Assembly (NCBI GenBank): GCA_021845725.1
Contig: JAJZVL010000017.1
Span: forward strand, 1-49,270
DNA: 49,270 nucleotides
DNA from: Actinomycetes bacterium
Lineage (GTDB): Bacteria > Actinomycetota > Acidimicrobiia > Acidimicrobiales > RAAP-2
Direction of reading: 5' to 3'
The notes under the pieces were generated by a model. The model did not search any database and was not told the origin of the DNA. It saw only the letters and a program-made list of their open reading frames with translations. Of this stretch, positions 8,396 to 16,824 are shown piece by piece (the first letter of the stretch is position 1; every line of letters starts with the position of its first letter). The translations under genes were made by a program, and so were the position numbers.

Positions 8396-9553
8396 ATGCA
8401 AGAAGACATCCTCCAGACGATGGACGAGTGGGGGCCCGAGAAGATCGTGCTCGTCTCCGACACGAGGACGGGAATGCGCGGGGTCCTCGTCATCGACAAC
8501 ACCGCACGGGGCATGGGCAAGGGTGGGACGCGGATGAGCCCGACCGTGACGGTGGCCGAAGTGCGGCGGCTCGCGCGGACGATGACCTGGAAGTGGGCCG
8601 GGGTCGACCTCTTCTACGGGGGGGCGAAGGCGGGAATTCTCGCCGACCCGTCCCTCCCGAACAAAGAAACGATCCTGAGGTCGTGGGCCAGAGCCCTCGC
8701 GAAGCACATTCCGTCGGAGTATGTGCTCGGCCTTGACATGGGTCTGAACGAGCGGGACGCCGCCGTCGTCCAGGACGAGCTCGGTGATCGCGGGGCGGCC
8801 GTCGGCAGCCCTCATGAGCTCGGTGGCGTGCCCTACGACCAGCTCGGAGTAACCGGCTTCGGTCTCGCGGAGTGCGGCGAGGTCGCCTGTGAGATCGCGG
8901 GGCTGCCGCTCGAGGGGGCGAGCGTGTCGATCCAGGGTTTCGGCGCGGTGGGCAACGCTGCGGCCAAGCGGTTCGTCGAGCTTGGGGCCACGGTCGTCTG
9001 CGTCTCGACCGCAGAAGGTGTCGTCTATGACCCGGACGGTCTCGATGTGGAACGGCTGCTCGAGCTGCGCGATGAGCTCGGGGACCGGGCGGTGAAAGAG
9101 TACGGCGGCAAGGCTCTCTCGCTTGGCGAGGAGCTCACCGTCCCTGCGGAGATCCTCGTCCCGGCGGCGACGCAGGACCAGATCGACGAAGGGCTGGCGG
9201 CGACGCTTCCGGCGAAGGTGATCGTGGAGGGTGCCAACCTTCCCAGCTCGCCCGCGGCCCAGAAGATCCTGAAGGAGCGCGGCATTACGGTCGTGCCCGA
9301 CTTCATCGCCAACGCCGGGGGAGTCGTCGCTGCCGGCGTTGCGATGGATGCGCGGTACTCCGCGTTCCGCCCAGAAGCAGCAGGTGTCCTCCAACTGATC
9401 TCGACGAAGCTCCGCGAGAACACCCGCGTGGTCCTGCGCAAGGCGGAGGCGGAGGGGAGCACCACGCATCAGGCAGCCCTGGCGATCTCCCAGGAGCGCG
9501 TGCGCAAGGCGATGGAGCTGAAGGGCCGCCTGCCCGCCGCGTCGCCACGCTGA
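8396..9553 (+). CDS. Glu/Leu/Phe/Val dehydrogenase
   Basis: A 385-residue amino acid dehydrogenase. The N-terminal dimerisation/substrate domain has GKGGTRMSP and the glycine-rich catalytic segment FYGGAKAGI, whose Lys is the catalytic residue. The C-terminal NAD(P) domain has IQGFGAVGNAAAKRF, and later EGANLPSSP and PDFIANAGGVV. It catalyses reversible oxidative deamination of an amino acid to a 2-oxo acid plus ammonia. A strong ribosome site (AAGGAAGG) is 8-9 nt before the ATG, 21 bp after the M24 gene. Placed after a possible C-N hydrolase it may handle released amino nitrogen; that is inference. Confidence 0.93.
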   Translation: MQEDILQTMDEWGPEKIVLVSDTRTGMRGVLVIDNTARGMGKGGTRMSPTVTVAEVRRLARTMTWKWAGVDLFYGGAKAGILADPSLPNKETILRSWARALAKHIPSEYVLGLDMGLNERDAAVVQDELGDRGAAVGSPHELGGVPYDQLGVTGFGLAECGEVACEIAGLPLEGASVSIQGFGAVGNAAAKRFVELGATVVCVSTAEGVVYDPDGLDVERLLELRDELGDRAVKEYGGKALSLGEELTVPAEILVPAATQDQIDEGLAATLPAKVIVEGANLPSSPAAQKILKERGITVVPDFIANAGGVVAAGVAMDARYSAFRPEAAGVLQLISTKLRENTRVVLRKAEAEGSTTHQAALAISQERVRKAMELKGRLPAASPR

Positions 9554-9587
9554 GCGCGCGAAAGCTCCCGAGCGTGGGTGTTGCGCT

Positions 9588-10379
9588 GTGAGCGATCAGT
9601 TCGCGGGGCGCATGGTTGAGCGCCTGAGGAACGGTGAGACGCTGATCGGCACCTTTGCCAACCTCGGGAACGCCCTCAGCGCGGAGATCTGTGGCTTGGC
9701 GGGCTTCGACTGGGTCCTGGTCGACTTGGAGCACGGAGCGGGGACGGAGTCCGAGCTGCCGGCCCAGCTGCAGGCCCTCGGCACGACGCCGACGAGCGGC
9801 CTCGTGCGCGTCGAGTCACACGAGCGTTCCCGCATCGTACGCGCACTCGACGCGGGTGCAGCAGGTGTCATGGCACCTCGGGTGGATTCGGCGGATCAGG
9901 CACGCGCCATTGTCAGGGCGACGCGCTATCCGCCGGCAGGCAGCCGTGGTGTGGCCCTCATGAACCGTGGGGCGGCTTTCGGCGCGCGAGCGGGGATGTT
10001 CTCCGACACCGACGACCTGGTGCTCGTCATCGTGCAGATCGAGAGCGTCGACGCGCTCGAGGCCGTTGATGAGATCGCTGCGGTCGAAGGCGTCGACGTC
10101 CTTTTCGTCGGCCCATCCGATCTGAGCCAGGTGCTGGGGTGCTTCGGGCGTTTCGACGACCCCGCTTACGTCGACAGCGTCCAGACCGTCGCGAAGGCTT
10201 GCCGTGCAGCTGGAAAGACGGCGGGGGTGCTTGCGGGCAGCGCCGGGGATGCTGAGCGTTACCTCAGGCTCGGCTATCGCTTCGTCGGCGTGTCCGGAGA
10301 TGGAGGCTTCCTGGCCAAGGCCGCGGCCGCGGCCGCCGCCGATCTGCGTGCCCGAAGCGCGGCGGGATCGATGAGCTGA
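9588..10379 (+). CDS. HpcH/HpaI-family class II aldolase
   Basis: A 263-residue TIM-barrel aldolase. FDWVLVDLEHGAG, VRVESHE, DAGAAGVMAPRVDSADQA, VIVQIES and VDVLFVGPSDLSQVLG are the family blocks; the Glu/Asp metal ligands in QIES and the VGPSDLS loop are intact. Relatives cleave 4-hydroxy-2-oxo acids (for example 4-hydroxy-2-oxo-heptanedioate) to pyruvate and an aldehyde, a usual terminal step in aromatic ring-cleavage routes. The start is GTG at 9588 with no good Shine-Dalgarno sequence; the methionine at residue 9 is an alternative. It is 34 bp downstream of the dehydrogenase. Confidence 0.9.
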   Translation: MSDQFAGRMVERLRNGETLIGTFANLGNALSAEICGLAGFDWVLVDLEHGAGTESELPAQLQALGTTPTSGLVRVESHERSRIVRALDAGAAGVMAPRVDSADQARAIVRATRYPPAGSRGVALMNRGAAFGARAGMFSDTDDLVLVIVQIESVDALEAVDEIAAVEGVDVLFVGPSDLSQVLGCFGRFDDPAYVDSVQTVAKACRAAGKTAGVLAGSAGDAERYLRLGYRFVGVSGDGGFLAKAAAAAAADLRARSAAGSMS

Positions 10380-10423
10380 GGTGGCTCTACGGTGAGGTCG
10401 GGCACGCGCCGAGAGGAAGGGTG

Positions 10424-11128
10424 ATGGAGCTCTCCAACGAATTCACGGTCGATGTCGGGATGGACGAGGCGTGGCGTGTGCTCACCGACCTTCAGCGAAT
10501 CGCTCCGTGCATGCCGGGGGCGGTCCTCGAGGACCTCGACGGCGACGAGTACAAGGGCGCGGTGAAGGTGAAGGTGGGCCCGGTCACCGCGCAGTACCGG
10601 GGCGTTGCCAGGTTCGTTGAGCGCAACGAGGAGGCGCGGCGCGCTGTCGTGCGTGCGGAGGGGCGCGAGGCCCGCGGGCAGGGAAGCGCGAGCGCGGTCA
10701 TCACGGCGACGCTCGTGCCGGCAGGGGACGCGACGCACGTCTCGGTGGTCACCGAGCTGAACATCAGCGGGCGAGCGGCGCAGTTCGGCCGTGGCGTGCT
10801 GGCAGACGTGACCAACAAGCTGCTCGCGCAGTTCGTCGAGTCGCTCGAGACCACTGTGCTCGGTGGGCCCAGCGGCCCGGAGCGAGTCGATCGGAGCGAG
10901 ATCGGACGCAACCCGGACGGAACAGGGGATGCTCCGGGCGTGTCCTCGCCGGGCGCGGTCGACGCGTCGACAGCGACTGACCACAGCCTCGTTCGCTCTG
11001 CGGCACCCGTCAGCGTCGTCGGCCTCGTCGGCCCTTCACTCCTCGAGCGCGTACTCCCCGTCGCCGCTCTCGCGGTGCTGCTCGCGCTCGTCAGCCGCAT
11101 GCTGCGACGGCGGCGCCCTGCCAGATGA
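10424..11128 (+). CDS. CoxG-like SRPBCC protein with C-terminal membrane anchor
   Basis: A 234-residue protein. Residues 1-150 are a carbon-monoxide-dehydrogenase subunit G (CoxG) SRPBCC/START-like fold: LSNEFTVDVGMDEAWRVLTD, APCMPGA, and YKGAVKVKVGPVTAQYRG. After a low-complexity linker there is one hydrophobic segment (LLERVLPVAALAVLLALV) ending in arginines, so the domain is probably tethered inside the membrane. CoxG has been linked to anchoring CoxMSL-type enzymes to the membrane, which fits the molybdenum hydroxylase genes on both sides. The ATG at 10424 is chosen over the GTG at 10421 for spacing from GAGAGG. Confidence 0.88.
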   Translation: MELSNEFTVDVGMDEAWRVLTDLQRIAPCMPGAVLEDLDGDEYKGAVKVKVGPVTAQYRGVARFVERNEEARRAVVRAEGREARGQGSASAVITATLVPAGDATHVSVVTELNISGRAAQFGRGVLADVTNKLLAQFVESLETTVLGGPSGPERVDRSEIGRNPDGTGDAPGVSSPGAVDASTATDHSLVRSAAPVSVVGLVGPSLLERVLPVAALAVLLALVSRMLRRRRPAR

Positions 11129-11232
11129 CGACGGGTCCTCCTCGTTGGTGACGCGACGAGGGACGAGGAAAGAACTTCGCTCGACTGCACACTGAGATCG
11201 CTCCTCGAGGCTCGGGGCAGGCAGGCGCCTCC

Positions 11233-11238
11233 TAGAAT
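11233..11238 (+). promoter_or_regulatory. -10 box for leaderless MFS gene
   Basis: TAGAAT (5 of 6 consensus) lies six bases before the GTG at 11245. No convincing -35 and no Shine-Dalgarno sequence are seen. Transcription would begin at or next to the start codon. Confidence 0.55.
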
Positions 11239-11244
11239 CACGTG

Positions 11245-12777
11245 GTGACCACGGGCAGCGGATCGTCAGTGGGGCGTGCCGCGGCTCCGTCGGGCGTTCA
11301 TCCAGGGGGAGCAGAGCCGGAGGCCACCCGACTGCGCCGGACACGGACCGGGCTTGCCTTGCTCGTGATCATGATCGGCGTGCTCATGGCGGCTGTCGAC
11401 ACCACGATCGTGGTCCTCGCGCTCCCCGAGATGGAGCGTTCGCTGCACGTGGCGATCTCGGGCGTGATCTGGGTGATCATCGGCTACCTGCTCGTGATCA
11501 CGGTGCTCGCGACGCAGGTCGGACGGCTCGGCGACATGTTCGGCCGCGTGCGCATGTACGAGGCGGGGTTCGTCGTCTTCGTCGTGGGCTCCGCACTGTG
11601 CGCCCTCGCCAGCAACGAGGCAACGATCATCCTCTACCGCGTGGTCCAGGGCGTGGGGGGCGCGCTGATCACGGCGAACAGCGGAGCCGTCATCGCCGAC
11701 ACGTTCGCGCCCGAGCGGCGGGGGCGGGCGTACGGCTTCATCGCGGTGGGTTGGAGCGTGGGCGCCATCCTCGGGATCCTTCTCGGGGGCGCGATCGTGA
11801 CCTACATCGACTGGCGTTGGGTGTTCTGGATCAACGTCCCCGCAGGCGTCGTTGCCGTGCTCCTCGCGCTTCGGGTGTTGCACGACAAGGGTGAACGGCG
11901 GCGCGAGCGCCTCGACCTTGCCGGGATGGTGCTGTTCGGCGCGGGCGTGTTCGGGGTGCTCTGGGCGATGACCAAGCTCTCGACGACATCGTTCAGCGAA
12001 GACGTCGCCGGCTTCCTCCTCGGCGGCGTGCTGCTCCTCGTCCTGTTCGTCCTCGTCGAGCGCAGGCGCTCAGCGCCGATGGTCGACCTCTCGCTGTTCA
12101 GAGTCCCGACGGTCAGCCCGACGATGCTCGCATCGCTCTTCCAGGCAATGGCCAACTTCGCGGTCCTCTTCCTCGTGATCATGTACCTCCAGGGGGTGCG
12201 CGGCTACACCCCCCTGCACGCGTCGCTGCTCCTCGTGCCCGGGTACCTCGTGGGCGGCTTGGTCGGGCCGATCGGCGGGCGGCTGAGCGACAAGGTGGGG
12301 GCGGTGTGGCCGGCGACGCTCGGCCTCGGCGTCCAGATCGTCGCGCTGCTCGTCTATGCCCAGCTGGCTGTCCACACCTCTGTGGGTCTCGTGGTGGTGG
12401 CGTCGGTCGTGAGCGGCCTCGGGTCCGGGCTCTTCTTCCCCGCCAACACGACTGCAGTCATGCGGGCGGCGCCGCGCGAGCTGTTCGGTGTGGCCTCGGG
12501 AATGCTGCGGACGTTCGCGAACGTCGGGATGGTGTTCTCGTTCGCCGTCGCCATTCTCGTCGCGGGCCGTGCGATCCCGCACCGCGTCGCGTTCGCCATC
12601 TTCGTCGGGACGACCCGGCTCACGCACCATCTCGCAGGGTCCTTCGCCGACGGGCTGCACGCGGCCTTCTACGCGTCGATGGGCATCATGGCGCTTGCCG
12701 CGATCCTCTCCGCCACGCGCGTGGTGCACCTGCGGCGTACGGAGAGTGCGCCGGCGGAGGTAGCGGCCGAGGGTTGA
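11245..12777 (+). CDS. MFS drug-type exporter, DHA2 (14-TM) family
   Basis: A 510-residue membrane protein with about 14 hydrophobic segments. Motif A appears as GRLGDMFGRVRMYEAG; VVQGVGGALITANSGAVIAD and WRWVFWINVPAGV are typical of the EmrB/QacA (DHA2) group, proton-driven exporters of hydrophobic compounds. Two adjacent GTG codons are possible; 11245 is preferred because the TAGAAT box at 11233-11238 places the transcription start there. It follows the CoxG-like gene by 116 bp with its own promoter. It could export pathway substrates or toxic intermediates, but DHA2 substrates cannot be predicted from sequence. Confidence 0.92.
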   Translation: MTTGSGSSVGRAAAPSGVHPGGAEPEATRLRRTRTGLALLVIMIGVLMAAVDTTIVVLALPEMERSLHVAISGVIWVIIGYLLVITVLATQVGRLGDMFGRVRMYEAGFVVFVVGSALCALASNEATIILYRVVQGVGGALITANSGAVIADTFAPERRGRAYGFIAVGWSVGAILGILLGGAIVTYIDWRWVFWINVPAGVVAVLLALRVLHDKGERRRERLDLAGMVLFGAGVFGVLWAMTKLSTTSFSEDVAGFLLGGVLLLVLFVLVERRRSAPMVDLSLFRVPTVSPTMLASLFQAMANFAVLFLVIMYLQGVRGYTPLHASLLLVPGYLVGGLVGPIGGRLSDKVGAVWPATLGLGVQIVALLVYAQLAVHTSVGLVVVASVVSGLGSGLFFPANTTAVMRAAPRELFGVASGMLRTFANVGMVFSFAVAILVAGRAIPHRVAFAIFVGTTRLTHHLAGSFADGLHAAFYASMGIMALAAILSATRVVHLRRTESAPAEVAAEG

Positions 12778-12987
12778 GGACGCGCCCGCTCGAGCCGGTC
12801 GGTTCAGCTCGAGCCGGTCGGCCCCGGTCGTCCCAGATGGACGGCGAGCGCATGTTTTTGAAGAACTTCGTGGGCAATGCCGAGACATAGGGGTATGGCT
12901 TTGGCACACTGGAACGAACGAGCATCCGATCGGGGGGCGGACGCCAGGACGTCGGCGGGGGCGGCAACGAAGGGGGAACCGGAGAAG

Positions 12988-13332
12988 ATGGACGAGCACC
13001 CGATCGAGCAGTTCGACCCGCTGCTGCGCAACATGCTGGCGTGGGATCTGGTCCAACAGGTCGGAGACGGCCGGTGGGATCTTCGTCCCGACGTCGCCGA
13101 GCGGCTGACCGCCCTTGCGAGGTACACGAAGCGCAGCGAGCCGTCCGAGGTCGTGTATTTCGGTCATCTCTGCGCGGGATGCAAGTCCAACGGCCTCACG
13201 CGGCTTCGGGATGGCATGTACCTGTGTGACGAGTGCCGGCGGGCGGCGGACGTCTCGTCCGTCGCGACGCTCCTTCCCGAGCCCGAGCGACAGAAGCCGC
13301 GACGCTTCAGGTCACGCAAGATGGCGAGCTGA
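12988..13332 (+). CDS. Small zinc-ribbon protein, function unknown
   Basis: A 114-residue protein not recognised as a named family. A CxxC-x14-CxxC zinc ribbon is formed by Cys62, Cys65, Cys80 and Cys83, with His60 adjacent. Upstream is an acidic/helical region (FDPLLRNMLAWDLVQQVG) that could mediate contacts; downstream is a basic tail rich in K and R. The ATG at 12988 has AGGGGG 11 nt upstream; the frame also runs upstream to 12877, but that stretch looks non-coding. It lies 35 bp before the orphan hydroxylase subunit and may regulate or assemble it. That is inference from position only. Confidence 0.6.
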   Translation: MDEHPIEQFDPLLRNMLAWDLVQQVGDGRWDLRPDVAERLTALARYTKRSEPSEVVYFGHLCAGCKSNGLTRLRDGMYLCDECRRAADVSSVATLLPEPERQKPRRFRSRKMAS

Positions 13333-13353
13333 CGGCCCCGGCGCGGGGGCGAG

Positions 13354-13359
13354 TACAGT
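13354..13359 (+). promoter_or_regulatory. Possible -10 box for the second hydroxylase gene
   Basis: TACAGT lies eight bases before the GTG at 13368, where no Shine-Dalgarno sequence exists. The arrangement matches the leaderless genes elsewhere in this window. The -35 is weak. Confidence 0.4.
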
Positions 13360-13367
13360 TCTCGGAC

Positions 13368-15671
13368 GTGCCGGGGGAGGCAGCGCCTGACGTCAGTGTG
13401 AGCGTGCTCGGGCACCGAGTCGAGCGCCGCGAGGACCCGCCTCTCCTCACCGGAGCGGCCGACTACTTGGCCGACCTGCATGCCGAGGGGATGCTTCATG
13501 CGGTCTTCGTGAGGTCGACGATCGCCCACGGAGAGCTGCGGAGCGTCGACGTCTCGAGCGCCAGGGTCCGACCGGGCGTGGTAGAGGTCTTCTGTGCCGA
13601 AGACCTCGGTCTTCGAGACATCCCCGAGTGGCCCCGCCTCGACGGCCCGCCCAGAGCCGAGCTGGGGCGCCCGTGCCTGGCCAAGGACCGGGTGCGCTTC
13701 GTCGGCGAGGCGGTGGCGGTCGTGGTGGCCGAATCGGTCGCGGCTGGCGTCGACGCTGCGGAGGAGGTGGTGGTCGACGTGGACCCTCTGCCGGTCGTCG
13801 TCGACCCGCTCGCCGCGCTCGAAGAGGGCGCCCCACTGCTCTTTCCAGCTTTCGGCTCGAATCTGGTGCTGGACGCCCGTCCAACCGGCGAGGACGTGCT
13901 CGATGGTGCAGATGTGGTCGTGCGGGAACGCTTCGTGAACCAGCGGGTGGCGCCGGCCCCGATCGAGGGCAACGCCATGTTGGCGATGCCGACCTCGGAA
14001 GGCGGATTGGACTGCGTCGTGACCACTCAGGCGCCGTTCGCCGTCCGACAAGGCATCGCTGCCGCGCTGGGCATCGAGCCCACGGGCGTCCGGGTGCGCA
14101 CCGTCGCGGTGGGAGGGGGTTTCGGCGCGAAGGGTGGCGTGTACCCTGAGCAGGTCGTCGTCGCCGCGCTCGCGGCTCGCCTCGGACGGCCAGTGCGGCA
14201 TGTGGAGACACGATCGGAGAACCTCGTCGCCATGAGCCACGGGCGAGGGCAGGTCCAAGACGTGGCGATCGGGGCGCGCCGGGACGGGACCATCGTCGGG
14301 GTCGAGGCGAAGACCGTGAGCGACATGGGTGCGTACCCCTGGCGGGGCGGCATCCCGTTCCGTACCGCACGGCTCATGGCCAACGGCGTGTACCGGATCC
14401 CGCGCCTCTCGATCACCTCTCTCGGGGTGGTCACGAACACGACGCCCGTCGGTCCCTACCGCGGCGCCGGGCGCCCGGAGGCCACCGCGATGCTCGAGCG
14501 CGCGATCGACCTCCTCGCGTCGGAGGTCGGGATCGACCCTGCCGAGGTCCGCCGCCGCAACATGCTGGTGCCCTCCGACTTCCCGTACACGACGCCGACG
14601 GGTGCCGTGTACGACAGCGGCGACTACGGGCGGGCATTGGAAGCGGTGCTCGAGCTGGGCGACTACCACGCGATCCGCAAGGAGCAGGCTGAGCGCCGGA
14701 ACCGTGGTGACCCCGTCGCACTCGGTGTGGGGCTCTCGACCTTCGTGGAGATCAGCGGTTCAGGCTGGGAGTTCGGCGGGGTGACCGTCGACCAGGACGG
14801 CAGCATCATCGTCGTGACCGGTGCGTCTCCGCACGGCCAGGGCCTCGTCACCGCACTCGGCCAGGTCGTGGGCAGCGTCCTCGGGGTCGCCCCAGAGCAA
14901 GTGCGTGTCGTGCACTCCGACACCGGGGTCGTTGCCCGAGGGGTCGGAACGTTCGGCTCTCGATCGGGCCAGCTCGCGGGCAACGCTGCGTTCGCGGCTG
15001 CACGCGCAGTGGTCGACGAGGCGCGCGAGGTGGCTTCGGGTCTGCTCGAGGTAGCGCCTGCAGACGTCGTCGTGGTCGACGGCGGCGTGGCGGTCGCGGG
15101 CGTCCCGGCGACCGCGCTGAGCTGGGCTCAGGTTGCCGCGGCGGCACCCGGGGGACGGCTGCATGCGGAAGGAGACTTCACACAGGAGGAGGGCACGTAC
15201 CCGTTCGGGGCCCATCTGGCGGTCGTGGACGTCGACACGGAGACCGGTCGGGTGCTGTTGCGACGCCTTGTTGCGGTGGACGACTGCGGGACGGTCATCA
15301 ACCCGACGATCGTGGAGGGGCAGGTGCACGGTGGGCTTGCCCAGGGCGTCGCGCAGGCGCTCTTCGAAGAGTTCCGCTACGACGAGTGGGGGAACCCGCT
15401 GACGGCGACGTTCGCGGACTACGGGCTCCCGAGCGCTGCCGAGCTCCCGTCGTTCGAGCTCGGCTCCACCGAGACGCCCTCGCCGCGCAACCCGCTCGGG
15501 ATCAAAGGGGTCGGGGAGTCGGGGACCGTGGGCTCGGCTGCCGCGGTGCAGAACGCGGTCGTGGACGCGCTGGAGCCATTCGGGGTGCGGCACCTCGACA
15601 TGCCGCTCAGCGCGGAGCGTGTCTGGCGCACGATCCACGACCGCGCCCCTGGGTCGCCCAACCAGCTCTAA
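13368..15671 (+). CDS. Orphan molybdenum hydroxylase large subunit
   Basis: A 767-residue xanthine oxidase-family large subunit, a distant paralogue of the protein at 1601-4045. The conserved N-terminus VLGHRVERREDPPLLTGAA begins about 10 residues after the GTG at 13368; the frame extends further upstream but overlaps the zinc-ribbon gene. Motifs: VGGGFGAKGG, PYRGAGRPEA (form-II-like loop) and the C-terminal GVGESG with catalytic Glu near residue 717. No FAD or 2Fe-2S subunit genes accompany it, so it may borrow those at 212-1587 or encode a subunit whose partners lie elsewhere. Confidence 0.93.
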   Translation: MPGEAAPDVSVSVLGHRVERREDPPLLTGAADYLADLHAEGMLHAVFVRSTIAHGELRSVDVSSARVRPGVVEVFCAEDLGLRDIPEWPRLDGPPRAELGRPCLAKDRVRFVGEAVAVVVAESVAAGVDAAEEVVVDVDPLPVVVDPLAALEEGAPLLFPAFGSNLVLDARPTGEDVLDGADVVVRERFVNQRVAPAPIEGNAMLAMPTSEGGLDCVVTTQAPFAVRQGIAAALGIEPTGVRVRTVAVGGGFGAKGGVYPEQVVVAALAARLGRPVRHVETRSENLVAMSHGRGQVQDVAIGARRDGTIVGVEAKTVSDMGAYPWRGGIPFRTARLMANGVYRIPRLSITSLGVVTNTTPVGPYRGAGRPEATAMLERAIDLLASEVGIDPAEVRRRNMLVPSDFPYTTPTGAVYDSGDYGRALEAVLELGDYHAIRKEQAERRNRGDPVALGVGLSTFVEISGSGWEFGGVTVDQDGSIIVVTGASPHGQGLVTALGQVVGSVLGVAPEQVRVVHSDTGVVARGVGTFGSRSGQLAGNAAFAAARAVVDEAREVASGLLEVAPADVVVVDGGVAVAGVPATALSWAQVAAAAPGGRLHAEGDFTQEEGTYPFGAHLAVVDVDTETGRVLLRRLVAVDDCGTVINPTIVEGQVHGGLAQGVAQALFEEFRYDEWGNPLTATFADYGLPSAAELPSFELGSTETPSPRNPLGIKGVGESGTVGSAAAVQNAVVDALEPFGVRHLDMPLSAERVWRTIHDRAPGSPNQL

Positions 15672-15813
15672 GCTCCCTCGTCGTGGGCTTCCTCATGCGC
15701 AAGTTGCTGCGGCGGATCCAGTTGCGTCGAGAACGGCGTCGGCGCTACGGGCGGTGACTAGCTGACGAGGATCGGGGTATGCCAAGGCGCTCCCGGACCC
15801 GGGGGGGTGCGGC

Positions 15814-16824
15814 GTGCGCAGGCGCACGGGGCGTGAGGGTGCGAAGAGCGCTCCGCTGACGCCCGCGGGCTGGAAGCCCACTGCCAAGCAGCTGAGCATC
15901 CAGGTCCGCCGTGACCGCGTGTCGGTGTCGGCGGGAAGCCTTGCCTTCCACGGGTTCCTTGCGTTCTTTCCTGCGATCATCGCCGCGCTGGGCGCGCTCA
16001 CGTTGGCGCACGTGGGGCCGTCGACCCTCCATCACATGACCCGTGGGTTCGCCAAGGCGCTCCCGGCGGGTGCGGCCAGCGTCTTCGACGACGCGGTGCG
16101 CGCGGCGAGGACGCGACGCTCGGGGTCCGTGGTCGCCGTGGTGGTCGGCGTCGTCGTTGCGTTGTGGAGCGCGACGAGCGCGATGGGAGTGCTCCAGCAG
16201 GTTCTCGACGTCGCCTATGGCGTGCAGACCGACCGCAAGTTCGCGGCTCGCCGGGCGCGCGGGCTGCCGCTTCTGCTCGCGACGGGCGTCCTGGGCTCGC
16301 TCGCCGCAGCGCTCGTGGTGTTCGGCCAGCCGATCGGCTCGGCGATCCAAGGAGACCTCACCGTGAGCGGGCCGGTGTTCAACGCAGGCTGGACGGTGTT
16401 CCGCTGGGTCGTGGCGTTCGCGCTCATCTCCGTGCTGTTCTCGGCGTACTACGCGTTCGGTCCGAACAGGAACCGGCCTTGCTGGAGATGGGTGACACCA
16501 GGAAGCCTCGTCGCGACCGGGGTCTTCCTCCTCGCGTCACTCGGGTTCTCCTTCTACGTCAGCACGTTCGGCTCGTACGGCAAGACGTACGGCAGCTTCG
16601 CCGGCGTCGCGATCTTCATCTTCTGGCTGTACCTGACCTCGCTGGCAGTGCTCGTGGGCGGTGAACTGAACGCGCAGCTCGAGCGCGAGGGCAGGCTCGC
16701 CGCGCCGGCTCCTCCAACGCCGTCACCGTCGGACCGTGAGCCTCCTCCGACGTGCACGGATCCGCCGGGGGACGAGATCTCGGGCGGGGATTCGTCGCGG
16801 TGGCCGGGCCACCACGCGCGGTGA
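15814..16824 (+). CDS. YihY/BrkB-family inner membrane protein
   Basis: A 336-residue protein with about six hydrophobic segments and the family blocks RDRVSVSAGSLAFHGFLAFFPA, VLQQVLDVAYGV, SAYYAFGPNRNRPCWRWVTPG and [29 protein letters not shown] (UPF0761). Members were once thought to be RNase BN; their role is unsettled (envelope/transport). The last 55 or so residues, after the conserved [11 protein letters not shown], are proline- and charge-rich and are encoded by DNA that is also open in the opposite strand as the tail of the MMPL gene. Start GTG at 15814; upstream starts are not visible. Confidence 0.87.
   Translation: MRRRTGREGAKSAPLTPAGWKPTAKQLSIQVRRDRVSVSAGSLAFHGFLAFFPAIIAALGALTLAHVGPSTLHHMTRGFAKALPAGAASVFDDAVRAARTRRSGSVVAVVVGVVVALWSATSAMGVLQQVLDVAYGVQTDRKFAARRARGLPLLLATGVLGSLAAALVVFGQPIGSAIQGDLTVSGPVFNAGWTVFRWVVAFALISVLFSAYYAFGPNRNRPCWRWVTPGSLVATGVFLLASLGFSFYVSTFGSYGKTYGSFAGVAIFIFWLYLTSLAVLVGGELNAQLEREGRLAAPAPPTPSPSDREPPPTCTDPPGDEISGGDSSRWPGHHAR

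Noticed and set aside
6989-9469. 826-codon minus-strand open frame
   Set aside because: Antisense of the M24 and amino acid dehydrogenase genes, which have clear motifs and ribosome sites.
15683-15757. 24-codon basic peptide frame after the second hydroxylase subunit
   Set aside because: Very short, arginine-rich and without a ribosome site; cannot be told from chance.
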